Assembly (NCBI GenBank): GCA_903828255.1 | Contig: CAIKLQ010000454.1 | Coordinates: 1-45,207, forward strand | Length of the DNA stretch: 45,207 bases | Reading direction: 5' to 3' | Source: an uncultured Verrucomicrobiota bacterium | Lineage (GTDB): Bacteria > Verrucomicrobiota > Verrucomicrobiia > Limisphaerales > JADLHS01 | Shown here: positions 1 to 11,617 of the stretch, one piece after another | Numbering within the stretch: the stretch's first letter is position 1 | How the letters are laid out: each line of letters starts with the position of its first letter | Position numbers and translations under genes: made by a program | The notes under the pieces: model-generated | Database searches by the model: none | Seen by the model: only the letters and a program-made list of their open reading frames with translations | What the model was told of the DNA's origin: nothing

Positions 1-1
1 A

Positions 2-1756
2 CGCGAGGGCACCCGCCGCGCTGTCTGCCTGGCCAGCGATGTCTATTGGGCTTACGCTCGGAAAATCGTCACCGCGATGGCCACGGCGCTCGGTCAACAT
101 CCGCAAGTCGTCGCGTGGCAGATTGACAGCGGCATTGGCGGTCATCAAACGGAGCTTTCCTTCAACCCGGCCACGCGCGAGGAGTGGCAGCTCTGGCTCA
201 AACAGAAGTACACGACGATCGAACGGCTCAACGAGCAACTCGGCCTGTGTCACTGGGGGCAGGTCGTCTCGCAGTGGGACCAAGTGCCGATGCCGCTGGC
301 CGCGCCCACGATGCACAACCCGGCGCTCCTGCTCGACTGGAATCGTTTTTCGAGCGACACCATCGTGCAATTCATCCGGATGCAGGCCGATCTCTTGCAC
401 GAGCTTTGTCCCGACACGCCCGTCACCACCAGCCTCCGCGCGCTCCAGCGCAAGTTCGATCACTTCGACATGGCCGAGGTGGTGGACTTCGTTTCCGTGG
501 AAAGCAACGCGGCGATCAAGGCCAAATCCGCCGAGCTGGCCGGGGAGATTGACATGCTGCGTTCGCTCAAGAAGGAAAACATCCGCACGCCGGATGGCGA
601 CGCCGGCTTCTGGGTCATCGAGCAGAAGGCCGGGCAGGTGAACTGGCAGGAAGTGAATTCGCTCGTGCGGCCGGGCATCGTGCGGCTGTTCGTTTATCAA
701 TTGGTTTCGCGCGGCGCGAGCGGGGTGATGTTCTACCATTGGCGGCAACCCCGCATTGGCAACGAGAAATTCTACGGCGCGGTGCTCCCGCACAATCTTC
801 AGGGCAACGACCGCGCGTTTAAGGAAATCAGCCAGGTCGGCGAAGAACTGCGCCTGCTCGCCCCCGCGTTGCAAGGCACGACCGTCCGGGCCGAGGTCTG
901 CATTCTTTACAGCCATGACAATGACTGGGCGCTCCAGCAGCCGATGCAACCCACAAAGTTCTTCAGTCTCCGCGATCATATCCAACTCATCTACACCGCG
1001 CTGCACGATCGCAACCTCCCGGTGGATTTCGCGCGCCCGTCCGAAGACCTCTCGAAATACAAACTCGTCTTTGCGCCCTCGCTGCATCTGCTCTCGGACG
1101 GCGATGCGGACCGGCTTAAACTTTATGTGCAGAACGGCGGCACGCTCGTCAGCACGTTCAACACCGGCTTGGTGAACGAGCATCACATCGCGCCCAACTC
1201 CGGCTACCCCCACGACCTGACGGATTTGTTCGGCATGGAAGTGCTGGAGTTCGACCCGCTCCCGCCGGGCGAGGAAAACCATCTGATGTTCAAAGGCTCC
1301 TTCCCGACGAATCACATGCACCCGGCCCGGATGTGGTGCGACGTCATCGAACCGCGGGACTGCCAGGTGCTCGCCACCTACGCGAAGGACTTTTACGCCG
1401 GCCGCCCGGCGCTGACGATGAACAACTTCGGCCTGGGCAAGGCGATTTACATCGGCACGATGAGCCACCAGCATTTTTACTACGACCTCGTGACGTGGTT
1501 GCGGCAAATTTGCAATCTCCACCCGCTGCTCAAAGTGCCGGACACCGTCGAAGTCAGCCTGCGCGAGAAAGACGGCCTCAAGCTGTTCTTCCTGCTCAAC
1601 CACCAAAACTCGCCCGTGCGCATCCAGTTCTACCAACCGATGCACGATTACCTGAACGGCAACACGCTCACCGGGAGTTACGACTTACCAGAGCACGGCG
1701 TGCTGGTGCTGGATGAACAGGCCGAAACGAAAGCGGATGCCAACCCCGCCGCGTGA
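2..1756 (+). CDS. GH42 beta-galactosidase-like protein, 5'-truncated by window edge
   Basis: Frame is open from base 2 (REGTRRAVCLASDVYWAYARKIVTAMATALGQHPQVVAWQIDSGIGGH...), so the gene starts upstream. GH42-like WQID segment, nucleophile-region motif GFWVIEQKAGQVNW, trimerisation-like and C-terminal regions. Confidence 0.85.
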   Translation, partial: REGTRRAVCLASDVYWAYARKIVTAMATALGQHPQVVAWQIDSGIGGHQTELSFNPATREEWQLWLKQKYTTIERLNEQLGLCHWGQVVSQWDQVPMPLAAPTMHNPALLLDWNRFSSDTIVQFIRMQADLLHELCPDTPVTTSLRALQRKFDHFDMAEVVDFVSVESNAAIKAKSAELAGEIDMLRSLKKENIRTPDGDAGFWVIEQKAGQVNWQEVNSLVRPGIVRLFVYQLVSRGASGVMFYHWRQPRIGNEKFYGAVLPHNLQGNDRAFKEISQVGEELRLLAPALQGTTVRAEVCILYSHDNDWALQQPMQPTKFFSLRDHIQLIYTALHDRNLPVDFARPSEDLSKYKLVFAPSLHLLSDGDADRLKLYVQNGGTLVSTFNTGLVNEHHIAPNSGYPHDLTDLFGMEVLEFDPLPPGEENHLMFKGSFPTNHMHPARMWCDVIEPRDCQVLATYAKDFYAGRPALTMNNFGLGKAIYIGTMSHQHFYYDLVTWLRQICNLHPLLKVPDTVEVSLREKDGLKLFFLLNHQNSPVRIQFYQPMHDYLNGNTLTGSYDLPEHGVLVLDEQAETKADANPAA

Positions 1757-1770
1757 CGCTGCTTTCCCCT

Positions 1771-1845
1771 CTTACTCTTAATCGCAATCTTGCTCTTAAT
1801 CTGTTCGCAGAGATTAAGATTTAAGAAAAAGATTAAGCGTAAGAT
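1771..1845. repeat. AT-rich inverted/low-complexity repeat in intergenic gap
   Basis: Repeated CTTAATC/GATTAAG words; perfect 9-bp stem TCTTAATCT (1794-1802) / AGATTAAGA (1811-1819). Confidence 0.6.
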
Positions 1846-1857
1846 CAAAACCGAAGC

Positions 1858-2268
1858 ATGAGGCCTCCCTTCCCCAAACGTCTGCCGCCGCGCGGGCCGG
1901 GAAAAGCTTCCTCCCGCCAGCGCATCCTCGCCCAATGGCGCGGCGTGGACCTCGCTCCGCTGGAGGTGGCCCAAGCCGTCCGCGCCCGCAAAGCCGGCGA
2001 CGTGATGCCCAAACTTTTCGCGGACCTGCGCATTGACCAGCGCCAAGCCGAGGCGGAAATCGTGCGCGTCTGGCAAAGCCTGCTGGACCCGGCGCTCGTG
2101 GCCCACGCGCAACCGGTGGGCGTGCGCAAAGGCACGTTGTTCGTGGTCGTGGACAGCAGCGTCTGGCTCAGCGAAATCGTCCGCTACCGCCGCAAGGAAA
2201 TCCTGGATCGCCTCCAACACAGCTTCGGCCCGACGCTGATCAAGAAAATCTCTTTCCGCGTGGGGTGA
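1858..2268 (+). CDS. DUF721 (DciA-like) domain protein
   Basis: 136 aa; C-terminal pattern GTLFVVVDSSVWLSEIVRYRRKEILDRLQHSFGPTLIKKISFRVG typical of DUF721. Confidence 0.75.
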   Translation: MRPPFPKRLPPRGPGKASSRQRILAQWRGVDLAPLEVAQAVRARKAGDVMPKLFADLRIDQRQAEAEIVRVWQSLLDPALVAHAQPVGVRKGTLFVVVDSSVWLSEIVRYRRKEILDRLQHSFGPTLIKKISFRVG

Positions 2269-2358
2269 CTCCGCTCCCTTCCGACGGCGATTCGCTTGTG
2301 TCGCGAACGGAGAATCCCCATGCTTGTTCTCGCGATCACAGACTAAATTTGCACTGAG

Positions 2359-4866
<2,508 letters not shown>

Positions 4867-4881
4867 GCTTGGAAAAACTTT

Positions 4882-6978
4882 ATGAAAAAAACTTTAGCGG
4901 TTTGTGCTTTGGCGGTGTTGTGGTCAACCGCTCCACTTCTTGCCGCCCCGTCCATCAGTTCGTTCACTCCGGCGTTTGGCTCGGCGAGCGATCCGAGTTA
5001 CATCTTCATCAACGGGAACGGATTCTCTCCGGGAACGCTAGTGGTGCGGTTCAACGGGGTGCAGGATCCCGGGGCCTTTGCCACAGCGGGAACTTTGATC
5101 CAGGCACGCGTTCCGGCCGGGGCGACTAATGGCGCCAACCCGATTTTCGTCTCGGTGAACGGCGCTGGCGTCCTTAGCTCGCAGGATTTCACGGTGATTG
5201 GGCCGGGGCCGTACATTTCGGATTTTTCGCCGATCACCGGCAGCGGTAACACGCCGGTGACGATCAACGGGGCGCATTTCACCACGCCTTTGGCCGTCTA
5301 TTTCAACGGCCTGCTCGCGCCGGGAGCGAACGCGCCGGCCTTGACCCAGATTACCGTGAATGCCCCCAGCGGCGTGACCACCGGTCCGATTACCGTCCAG
5401 ACCACCCTTGGTTACTACACCTCGGCGACCAATTTTTACGTGCCGCCAATCGTCACTGGATTTTCTCCCGCCGCTGGCCGGTCGGGTACGAACGTGATCA
5501 TAACCGGCACCAATTTTCTCGGCACGAGCGCGGTGCGGTTCAACGGTCTGGATGCCACGAGCTTCAATGTTCTGAGCAACCGCGCGATCTCGGCGGTCGT
5601 GCCCGTCGGGGTTACGACAGGAACGCTGCGCATCATCGCGCCCGCCGCCTCGGCTCTTTCCAGCAGCAATTTTGTCGTGCAACCGACTATCACGGGCTTC
5701 GCGCCGATCTTCGGACCAGTAGGCTCCGGCGTCACGATCACCGGCGCGAATTTCAACGTCGGCACGCCCGTGGTGAAGTTCAGCGGCGCCCAGGCCGGCA
5801 CGCCCACCGGCGTGACGTTCGGACAGCTTTCCGCCATCGTGCCGGCAGGGGCCACCAACGGACCGGTTACCGTCACCACCACCGACGGGATTGCCACGAG
5901 TGCCAGCAACTTTTTCCTGCCCCCAACCATCAGCACCATCGCGCCCAGCAACAGTGCGCCCGGCACGCGCGTCTCCATCAAGGGCAACAATTACATCGGC
6001 ACCACGGCCGTGACTTTCAACGGCACGCCCGCGGCGGCGGTTGTCGTGACCAACAATACTTCCATCGGCGCGCTCGTGCCCCCGGGCGTCACCAGCGGCC
6101 CGATCCGCGTGACGACGCCAGGGGGCACGGCCACCAGCGCGGCCAATTTCTTTGGAGCCCCGGTCATCATCAGCTTCAATCCGACCCACGGGTTGCCCGG
6201 GAACAATGTCAGCCTCACCGGCCAGAATTTTCTCGGCACGGGCGCGGTGCGGTTCAACGGCTCGAACGCGACCTTCACCCTCCTCAACAACACCACGCTC
6301 AATGCCACCGTCCCGAACAATGCCCTGACCGGAACCATCAGCGTCACCGCGCCGGCGGGCACCGCCACGTCCGCGCAATCCTTCGCCCTCGATTACACCG
6401 CGAACCTGAGCCTGACCGTGAGCGACGATCCCGATCCGGTCGTGGTCGGCGATCCCCTCCTCTACACGATTACGGTGGTGAACAACGGCCCCTATGCCAC
6501 GCCGGGTGTGTTCCTGACCAACACGCTGCCAGCCACGGTCAACTTGCTCGCGGCCTCGACTTCGCAAGGCGCGCTGAATACCAACGCGAATCCGGTAATT
6601 GGCGACCTTGGCCAGCTCGAGGTTGGCGCGAGCGCCTCCGTCACGTTCGAGGTTGTGCCGCAAGCCGTCGGCAGCATCGCCAACACCGCGCAAGTCACCG
6701 CGCAATACCCCGACCCCGTGCTGGCGAACAATACCGTCACCATCGGCACGTTGGTACAACCGCTGCCGCTGCTCAGTGTCAGATTTGTGCCTCCGAATCA
6801 GGTGATCCTAGCGTGGGCTTCCACGTTGACCAACTATGCCTTGGAATTCAAATCGCCCATAACCTCCGCCGCCTGGTCGGCAGTGCTACCGCCGCCCGTA
6901 AACGAGGGCAATGAAAACCAGGTCACGGAAACCAACAATCTATCCCCGCGGTATTACCGGTTGCATCGGCGGCCTTGA
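4882..6978 (+). CDS. Secreted protein with six IPT/TIG-like repeats, DUF11-like domain and C-terminal F/YYR module
   Basis: Signal peptide MKKTLAVCALAVLWSTAPLLA; repeated ITGFxPxxGxxGTxVxITGxNFxGTxAVRFNG units; DUF11-like LSLTVSDDPDPVVVGDPLLYTITVVNNGP. Confidence 0.85.
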   Translation: MKKTLAVCALAVLWSTAPLLAAPSISSFTPAFGSASDPSYIFINGNGFSPGTLVVRFNGVQDPGAFATAGTLIQARVPAGATNGANPIFVSVNGAGVLSSQDFTVIGPGPYISDFSPITGSGNTPVTINGAHFTTPLAVYFNGLLAPGANAPALTQITVNAPSGVTTGPITVQTTLGYYTSATNFYVPPIVTGFSPAAGRSGTNVIITGTNFLGTSAVRFNGLDATSFNVLSNRAISAVVPVGVTTGTLRIIAPAASALSSSNFVVQPTITGFAPIFGPVGSGVTITGANFNVGTPVVKFSGAQAGTPTGVTFGQLSAIVPAGATNGPVTVTTTDGIATSASNFFLPPTISTIAPSNSAPGTRVSIKGNNYIGTTAVTFNGTPAAAVVVTNNTSIGALVPPGVTSGPIRVTTPGGTATSAANFFGAPVIISFNPTHGLPGNNVSLTGQNFLGTGAVRFNGSNATFTLLNNTTLNATVPNNALTGTISVTAPAGTATSAQSFALDYTANLSLTVSDDPDPVVVGDPLLYTITVVNNGPYATPGVFLTNTLPATVNLLAASTSQGALNTNANPVIGDLGQLEVGASASVTFEVVPQAVGSIANTAQVTAQYPDPVLANNTVTIGTLVQPLPLLSVRFVPPNQVILAWASTLTNYALEFKSPITSAAWSAVLPPPVNEGNENQVTETNNLSPRYYRLHRRP

Positions 6979-7094
6979 AAGTGCCCTTCGCCCGGCCGGC
7001 ACGATGCCCTGGGCGGCGCGGGCAGACACCGTCGGGGCGCAACCTTCCTGCCGCCGGGGCCCGGACCCGGTTTTAACCCGAACTGCCGAATTGG

Positions 7095-7223
7095 AAACCG
7101 CTAATCTGCGCTCATCACCGCTAATTCCCGAGGCCCGGAGGGGAAACCGCGCTGGGGAATTTTTCTCCGCAGCCAATTGAGAAAGGTCTGCCATCAGCGC
7201 AGATTAGCGCAGATTAGCGGTTT
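7095..7223. repeat. Intergenic inverted repeat
   Basis: AAACCGCTAATCTGCGCT (7095-7112) and exact reverse complement AGCGCAGATTAGCGGTTT (7206-7223); right arm preceded by another GCGCAGATTA copy. Confidence 0.85.
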
Positions 7224-7425
7224 GGAATCGGCGTTCGGGTTTAACCCGAACTGCGAATTGCAACTTCAGAAGGCTGAAGCACTGGCCGGCAGCCGCGTAT
7301 CCCTCAATGAGACTGACCACCGCAGAGCCGATCAAAAGGACCGGCAGCATTGATTGGCTTGCCTTTCCTCGGGCGGGTCTGTTATCGAAAGCCTAACTCA
7401 GCGAAGAAACACCGAAAGGTAGCCT

Positions 7426-10400
7426 ATGAAATTTGTGGTAAACGACTGTCGAACGCTCGGGCTGATCGCGGGCTTGGCCTGGCTCGTGGGTCTGGCCGGC
7501 ACCGCGCGCACGCTGGCCGCATCGGGCGCGGAAGGGACTAACGAAATCCGAATCGTGGAACTTCAGGGCACGGTGGAACTCTCGCCGGTAGGTGCCGCGA
7601 CCTGGGTGCTCACGCAGACCAATCAGGTGTTACATTCGTCCGACCGGCTGCGCGTTGGCCCCAGAAGCCGCGTCGCCGTCCGCTGGTCCGATCAAAGCAT
7701 CGTCAGTTTCGGCGCGCTCACCGAACTGGAGGTTCAGCCGCCGCCCGCGTCGGGGTCACAATCGGGACTGCGCCTGCTGCACGGGATTCTTTCTTTTTTC
7801 CACCGCGATGAACCGGGTCGTCTGCGCGTGGTCACGCGCGGGGCCACCGCCGGCGTGGAGGGAACGGAATTCGGCGCCAAGGTCGAAACCGTGGGCGGGG
7901 TGGAACAGACGACCTTTGCGGTGATTGATGGCAAGGTGAATTTTGGCAACGACCAGGGTGCGCTCGTCCTGACCAACGGCCAGCAAGCCACGGCCCAGTT
8001 GGGTCAGGTGCCCGTGCGCACCGCCGGCTTCGTTGCGAACAACCTGCTGCAATGGTGCTTCTATTATCCGGCTGTGCTCGATCTCCGCGACCTGTCGCTT
8101 AGCCGCGAAGCGGAGCAGGTTCTCAGCGAATCTCTGGCGGCCTACCGGGCCGGCGATGTGCTGGGCGCGCTGGACAAATTTCCCGCGCCGCGGCAACCCG
8201 CTTCCGAGGCCGAGCGGATTTACCACGCCGCGCTCCTGCTTTCCGTCGGTCAGGTCCAGGAGACGGAAGCCGCGCTCGCCACCTTGCCCGCCGCCGAGCC
8301 GATGGGGCGTCCGCAGCGGTTGGCCAACGCCCTGCGCCAACTCATCGCCGCCGTAAAGCGCGAGGACCGAGCCGCCACCCTCACCCCGCAACTCTCCACC
8401 GAACTGCTCGCCGCTTCCTACTACGAGCAATCGCGGGCCGGGGGCGAGACTTCGCTGCGAACCGCGCTCGATTTGGCGCGCCAAGCGGCGTCGCAATCGC
8501 CGGAGTTTGGTTTCGCTTGGGAACGGGTGGCGGAATTGGAATTCAGTTTCGGGCACACGAGCCGCGCGCTGGAAGCCTTGAACCAAAGCCTCGCACTCGC
8601 GCCGCGCAACGCCCAAGCAGTCGCTTTGCAGGGCTACCTGTTGGCCGCGCAAAACAAAATCCGGGCCGCCGGCGAACGGTTTGACCAAGCCATTGCCCTG
8701 GATTCCGCGCTCGGCAACGCCTGGCTCGGCCGCGGGCTTTGCCGCATCCGCCGCGGCGACGCCAGCGGCGGCCGGGAGGATTTGCTGGTCGCCGCCGCCA
8801 TCGAACCGCAGCGCGCCCTCTTGCGCAGCTATCTGGGCAAAGCCTACGCCAACGCCGGCGACCGTCCCCGCGCCCGGCACGAATTGGATTTGGCGAAAAA
8901 GCTCGATCCCGCCGATCCGACGGCGTGGCTTTACTCGGCGTTGCTGAGGGAGCAAGCCAACGGCTTGAACGCCAGCATCCGCGATTTGGAGAAGTCGCAG
9001 GAATTGAACGCGAATCGGCGCGTGTATCGCTCGCAACTGTTGCTCGATCAAGACCGCGCCGTGCGCAGCGCAAACCTGGCGCGCATTTATGACGAGGCGG
9101 GTTTGAGCGACGTGGCGGTGCGCGAGGCGGGCAGCGCGGTGGCGGCGGATTATGCCAATTTCAGCGCGCACCGTTTCCTCTCGGACGCTTACCAGTTGAA
9201 CCGGGGCGACACGCCATTTGGCCAGCGCTATGAAACGCCCGCGTTCAGCGAGCACTTGATCAGCACACTGCTCGGGCCGGCCGATGGGCGGTTGCTCTCA
9301 CAAACCGTCAGCCAGCAGGAGTATGGCCGCCTATTCGAGCGCGACAGCCTCGGTCTCAGTTCCACCACGGAGTATCTGAGCCGCGGCGCGGGGCGGGAAT
9401 CCGGGGCGCAATTCGGCACGTTTGGCGGCACGAGTTACTCGCTGGATGCCGATTATCTTTCCGACCCCGGCCAGGCGCCCAATGCCCAGTTGGAAACCCG
9501 CTTCCTATCCGTCAAGGTGAAGCAAATGCTGACGCCGCAGGATGGCGTGCTGTTGCAAGTGTACGACGCCCGCTGGGAAGGCGGTGACACTTCACAACAT
9601 TACGATCCGGCGGCCACCATCAAGAATTACCATTTCACGGAGAAGCAGTCGCCTGATGTGCTGCTCGGCTATCATCGGGAGTGGTCGCCTAACAGCCACA
9701 CGTTGATCCTGGCCAGCCGGTTTGATGATGCGACGCAGTTTTACCAGCCAGCCGGCCCAGCCGTCATGCTGTTGGCGGATCCGGATTACCCTGCGGCGGG
9801 GGTCACGGACCTGACCCGATCCTTCAATCGGCGCTACATCGCCAACACGATCGAGTTGCAGCAACTGCAAAAAATCGGCGCGCATTCTCTGATCCTCGGG
9901 ACCCGGCTGCAGCACAACCAGGAGGAAATCGCTAATCAGGATTCCGCGCGGCCAGTCCAGAACAACAATCTGGGGCCGGACGGCATGTTCACCATTCTTT
10001 TTCCCGACTTTCCCTTCTTCTTTCCCAGCGAAGCCGTGCAGGTGACCAATGAGCGCTTCACGCTTTACGGCTACGATTACTGGCAGCTCACGGAGCACTG
10101 GCTGTTGTTTGGCGGCTTGGACGCTGATTTCCTGAAGCTGGCCCGGAATACGATTGCCCCGCCGTTGAGCCAAGCGCACGACCCCGTCAACCAGGTTTCG
10201 CCCAAGGCGGGTCTGCTGTGGGAGCCGAGCAGCGCCGTGGCGGTGAAATTGGCTTACGCGCAGTCGCTCAACGGGCAGGATCTGGATCAAAGCGTGCGCC
10301 TCGAGCCGGCGAATTTCGCCGGGCTGCCCATCAGTTTCCGCACGGCGTTTCCGGATTCTTTGGTGGGCGGGCTATCCGGCGAACACATTGAAACCTGGCA

Positions 10401-11019
10401 AGCCGATGGCCGCTTTCGCCTGGGCGCGAACACTTACGCCGTGATCGGTCTGCAACGACTCGAATCCCATGTGGATCGCGAGGTCGGCACCTACACCTTC
10501 GCCACCGTTCTCGATCCCGCGCCGCAGCCCGCACATACCGGGGAGTCGCTCCGGTTTCAGGAAGAAAGTCTCCACGGCTCGCTGCGCCGGCTGTTCGGCG
10601 ACATCGTGAGTGCGGGCGTGGGGTACGATGTGGCGCACGCGAAACTGGAGGAAGCGCTGGCGATTGATCCGGCGTTGTTTGTTCCGCCCACCAGCGGCAG
10701 CCGGATGAACGAAGGGCTGCTGCACACGCTCTCGCTGGACGTGCTGGCCAATCTGCCCAACGGCTTGTTTGCGGGGGCGAAGGCGACCTGGCGACGGCAA
10801 ACCGATTTAACGGACCCAACCTTGGGTGGTCAGTTGCCGGCCGAGGATTTCTGGCAATGCGATATTTATGCGGGCTATCGCTCCCCGCGCCGCCACTTTG
10901 AACTCACGCTCGCCCTGCTTAACCTGGCGGGGCAAGATTACCGGCTGCATCCGATCAACGCCTACCAGGACCCACCGCGGGAACGGACGCTGGCCGTGAC
11001 CGCCAGGTTCAACTTTTAG
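7426..11019 (+). CDS. FecR-domain / TPR / outer-membrane beta-barrel (TonB-receptor-like) fusion protein
   Basis: N-terminal FecR-like (GTVELSPVGAATWV...TRGATAGVEGTEFGAKV), central TPR (NAWLGRGLCRIRRGDASGGREDLLVAA...), C-terminal barrel ending NLAGQDYRLHPINAYQDPPRERTLAVTARFNF with terminal Phe. Confidence 0.8.
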   Translation: MKFVVNDCRTLGLIAGLAWLVGLAGTARTLAASGAEGTNEIRIVELQGTVELSPVGAATWVLTQTNQVLHSSDRLRVGPRSRVAVRWSDQSIVSFGALTELEVQPPPASGSQSGLRLLHGILSFFHRDEPGRLRVVTRGATAGVEGTEFGAKVETVGGVEQTTFAVIDGKVNFGNDQGALVLTNGQQATAQLGQVPVRTAGFVANNLLQWCFYYPAVLDLRDLSLSREAEQVLSESLAAYRAGDVLGALDKFPAPRQPASEAERIYHAALLLSVGQVQETEAALATLPAAEPMGRPQRLANALRQLIAAVKREDRAATLTPQLSTELLAASYYEQSRAGGETSLRTALDLARQAASQSPEFGFAWERVAELEFSFGHTSRALEALNQSLALAPRNAQAVALQGYLLAAQNKIRAAGERFDQAIALDSALGNAWLGRGLCRIRRGDASGGREDLLVAAAIEPQRALLRSYLGKAYANAGDRPRARHELDLAKKLDPADPTAWLYSALLREQANGLNASIRDLEKSQELNANRRVYRSQLLLDQDRAVRSANLARIYDEAGLSDVAVREAGSAVAADYANFSAHRFLSDAYQLNRGDTPFGQRYETPAFSEHLISTLLGPADGRLLSQTVSQQEYGRLFERDSLGLSSTTEYLSRGAGRESGAQFGTFGGTSYSLDADYLSDPGQAPNAQLETRFLSVKVKQMLTPQDGVLLQVYDARWEGGDTSQHYDPAATIKNYHFTEKQSPDVLLGYHREWSPNSHTLILASRFDDATQFYQPAGPAVMLLADPDYPAAGVTDLTRSFNRRYIANTIELQQLQKIGAHSLILGTRLQHNQEEIANQDSARPVQNNNLGPDGMFTILFPDFPFFFPSEAVQVTNERFTLYGYDYWQLTEHWLLFGGLDADFLKLARNTIAPPLSQAHDPVNQVSPKAGLLWEPSSAVAVKLAYAQSLNGQDLDQSVRLEPANFAGLPISFRTAFPDSLVGGLSGEHIETWQADGRFRLGANTYAVIGLQRLESHVDREVGTYTFATVLDPAPQPAHTGESLRFQEESLHGSLRRLFGDIVSAGVGYDVAHAKLEEALAIDPALFVPPTSGSRMNEGLLHTLSLDVLANLPNGLFAGAKATWRRQTDLTDPTLGGQLPAEDFWQCDIYAGYRSPRRHFELTLALLNLAGQDYRLHPINAYQDPPRERTLAVTARFNF

Positions 11020-11060
11020 CGCGCGGTTTTTCGGCGGGGCCAAGCCAGGCTCTGTTTCTG

Positions 11061-11432
11061 TCAGAGGAACACGACGTTCAGCTTGTAAGTAGCCGTCGCC
11101 GTTGCGTTGGCGAGAAATACCGTGAAGGAATAATTCGCGTTTGCAAGGGCGCTGAACTGGCGGGTGTTCGCGTCCAGCTTGGTGAGCACACAAAAGGTAT
11201 TGAGTAGGACCCCGGCCCGCACCGTGTAATCTGCGGTGGTCAGGAGGGTGGTAACGCCGTTGTAAACCTGCTGCACCGTCAGATTGCACTTGGTCGGCGC
11301 GGCGACCCGAAAGTAGTTCCCGCCATCATCTTTTGCGAAGGTGTTGAGTCCGTTGTAACTGGTCAGGTCGCAAACTCCGGCAGGGTTGGGCGCTAAGCTT
11401 GGCAATTGGCGGCTGGCAACTTGAGTGGTCAT
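11061..11432 (-). CDS. Small hypothetical protein
   Basis: 123-aa ORF not overlapping a better candidate; no recognised family. Confidence 0.45.
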   Translation of the reverse strand: MTTQVASRQLPSLAPNPAGVCDLTSYNGLNTFAKDDGGNYFRVAAPTKCNLTVQQVYNGVTTLLTTADYTVRAGVLLNTFCVLTKLDANTRQFSALANANYSFTVFLANATATATYKLNVVFL

Positions 11433-11617
11433 GAGTTGATATGGGTTGGCTGTGGTTTGGTGTTTTCCCCGCCGTGGAGGCTTGTGGCGACCCTGGGCCG
11501 GGATGGTTGTGTTTCAACGGGCGTCATTTTTTGTCGCGGCGATGCGAACCCACGGCGGGCCGGGTTCTCCTGCCAGTGGTGCAATGCGAGGACTGATATT
11601 GAATTCCCCCTGCCAAG

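Noticed and set aside
5038-6759. 573-aa minus-strand ORF
   Set aside because: Antisense to the TIG-repeat protein, composition rich in Arg/Gly/Asp, no domain.
7756-9255. 499-aa minus-strand ORF
   Set aside because: Antisense to the FecR-TPR-barrel gene; no family features.
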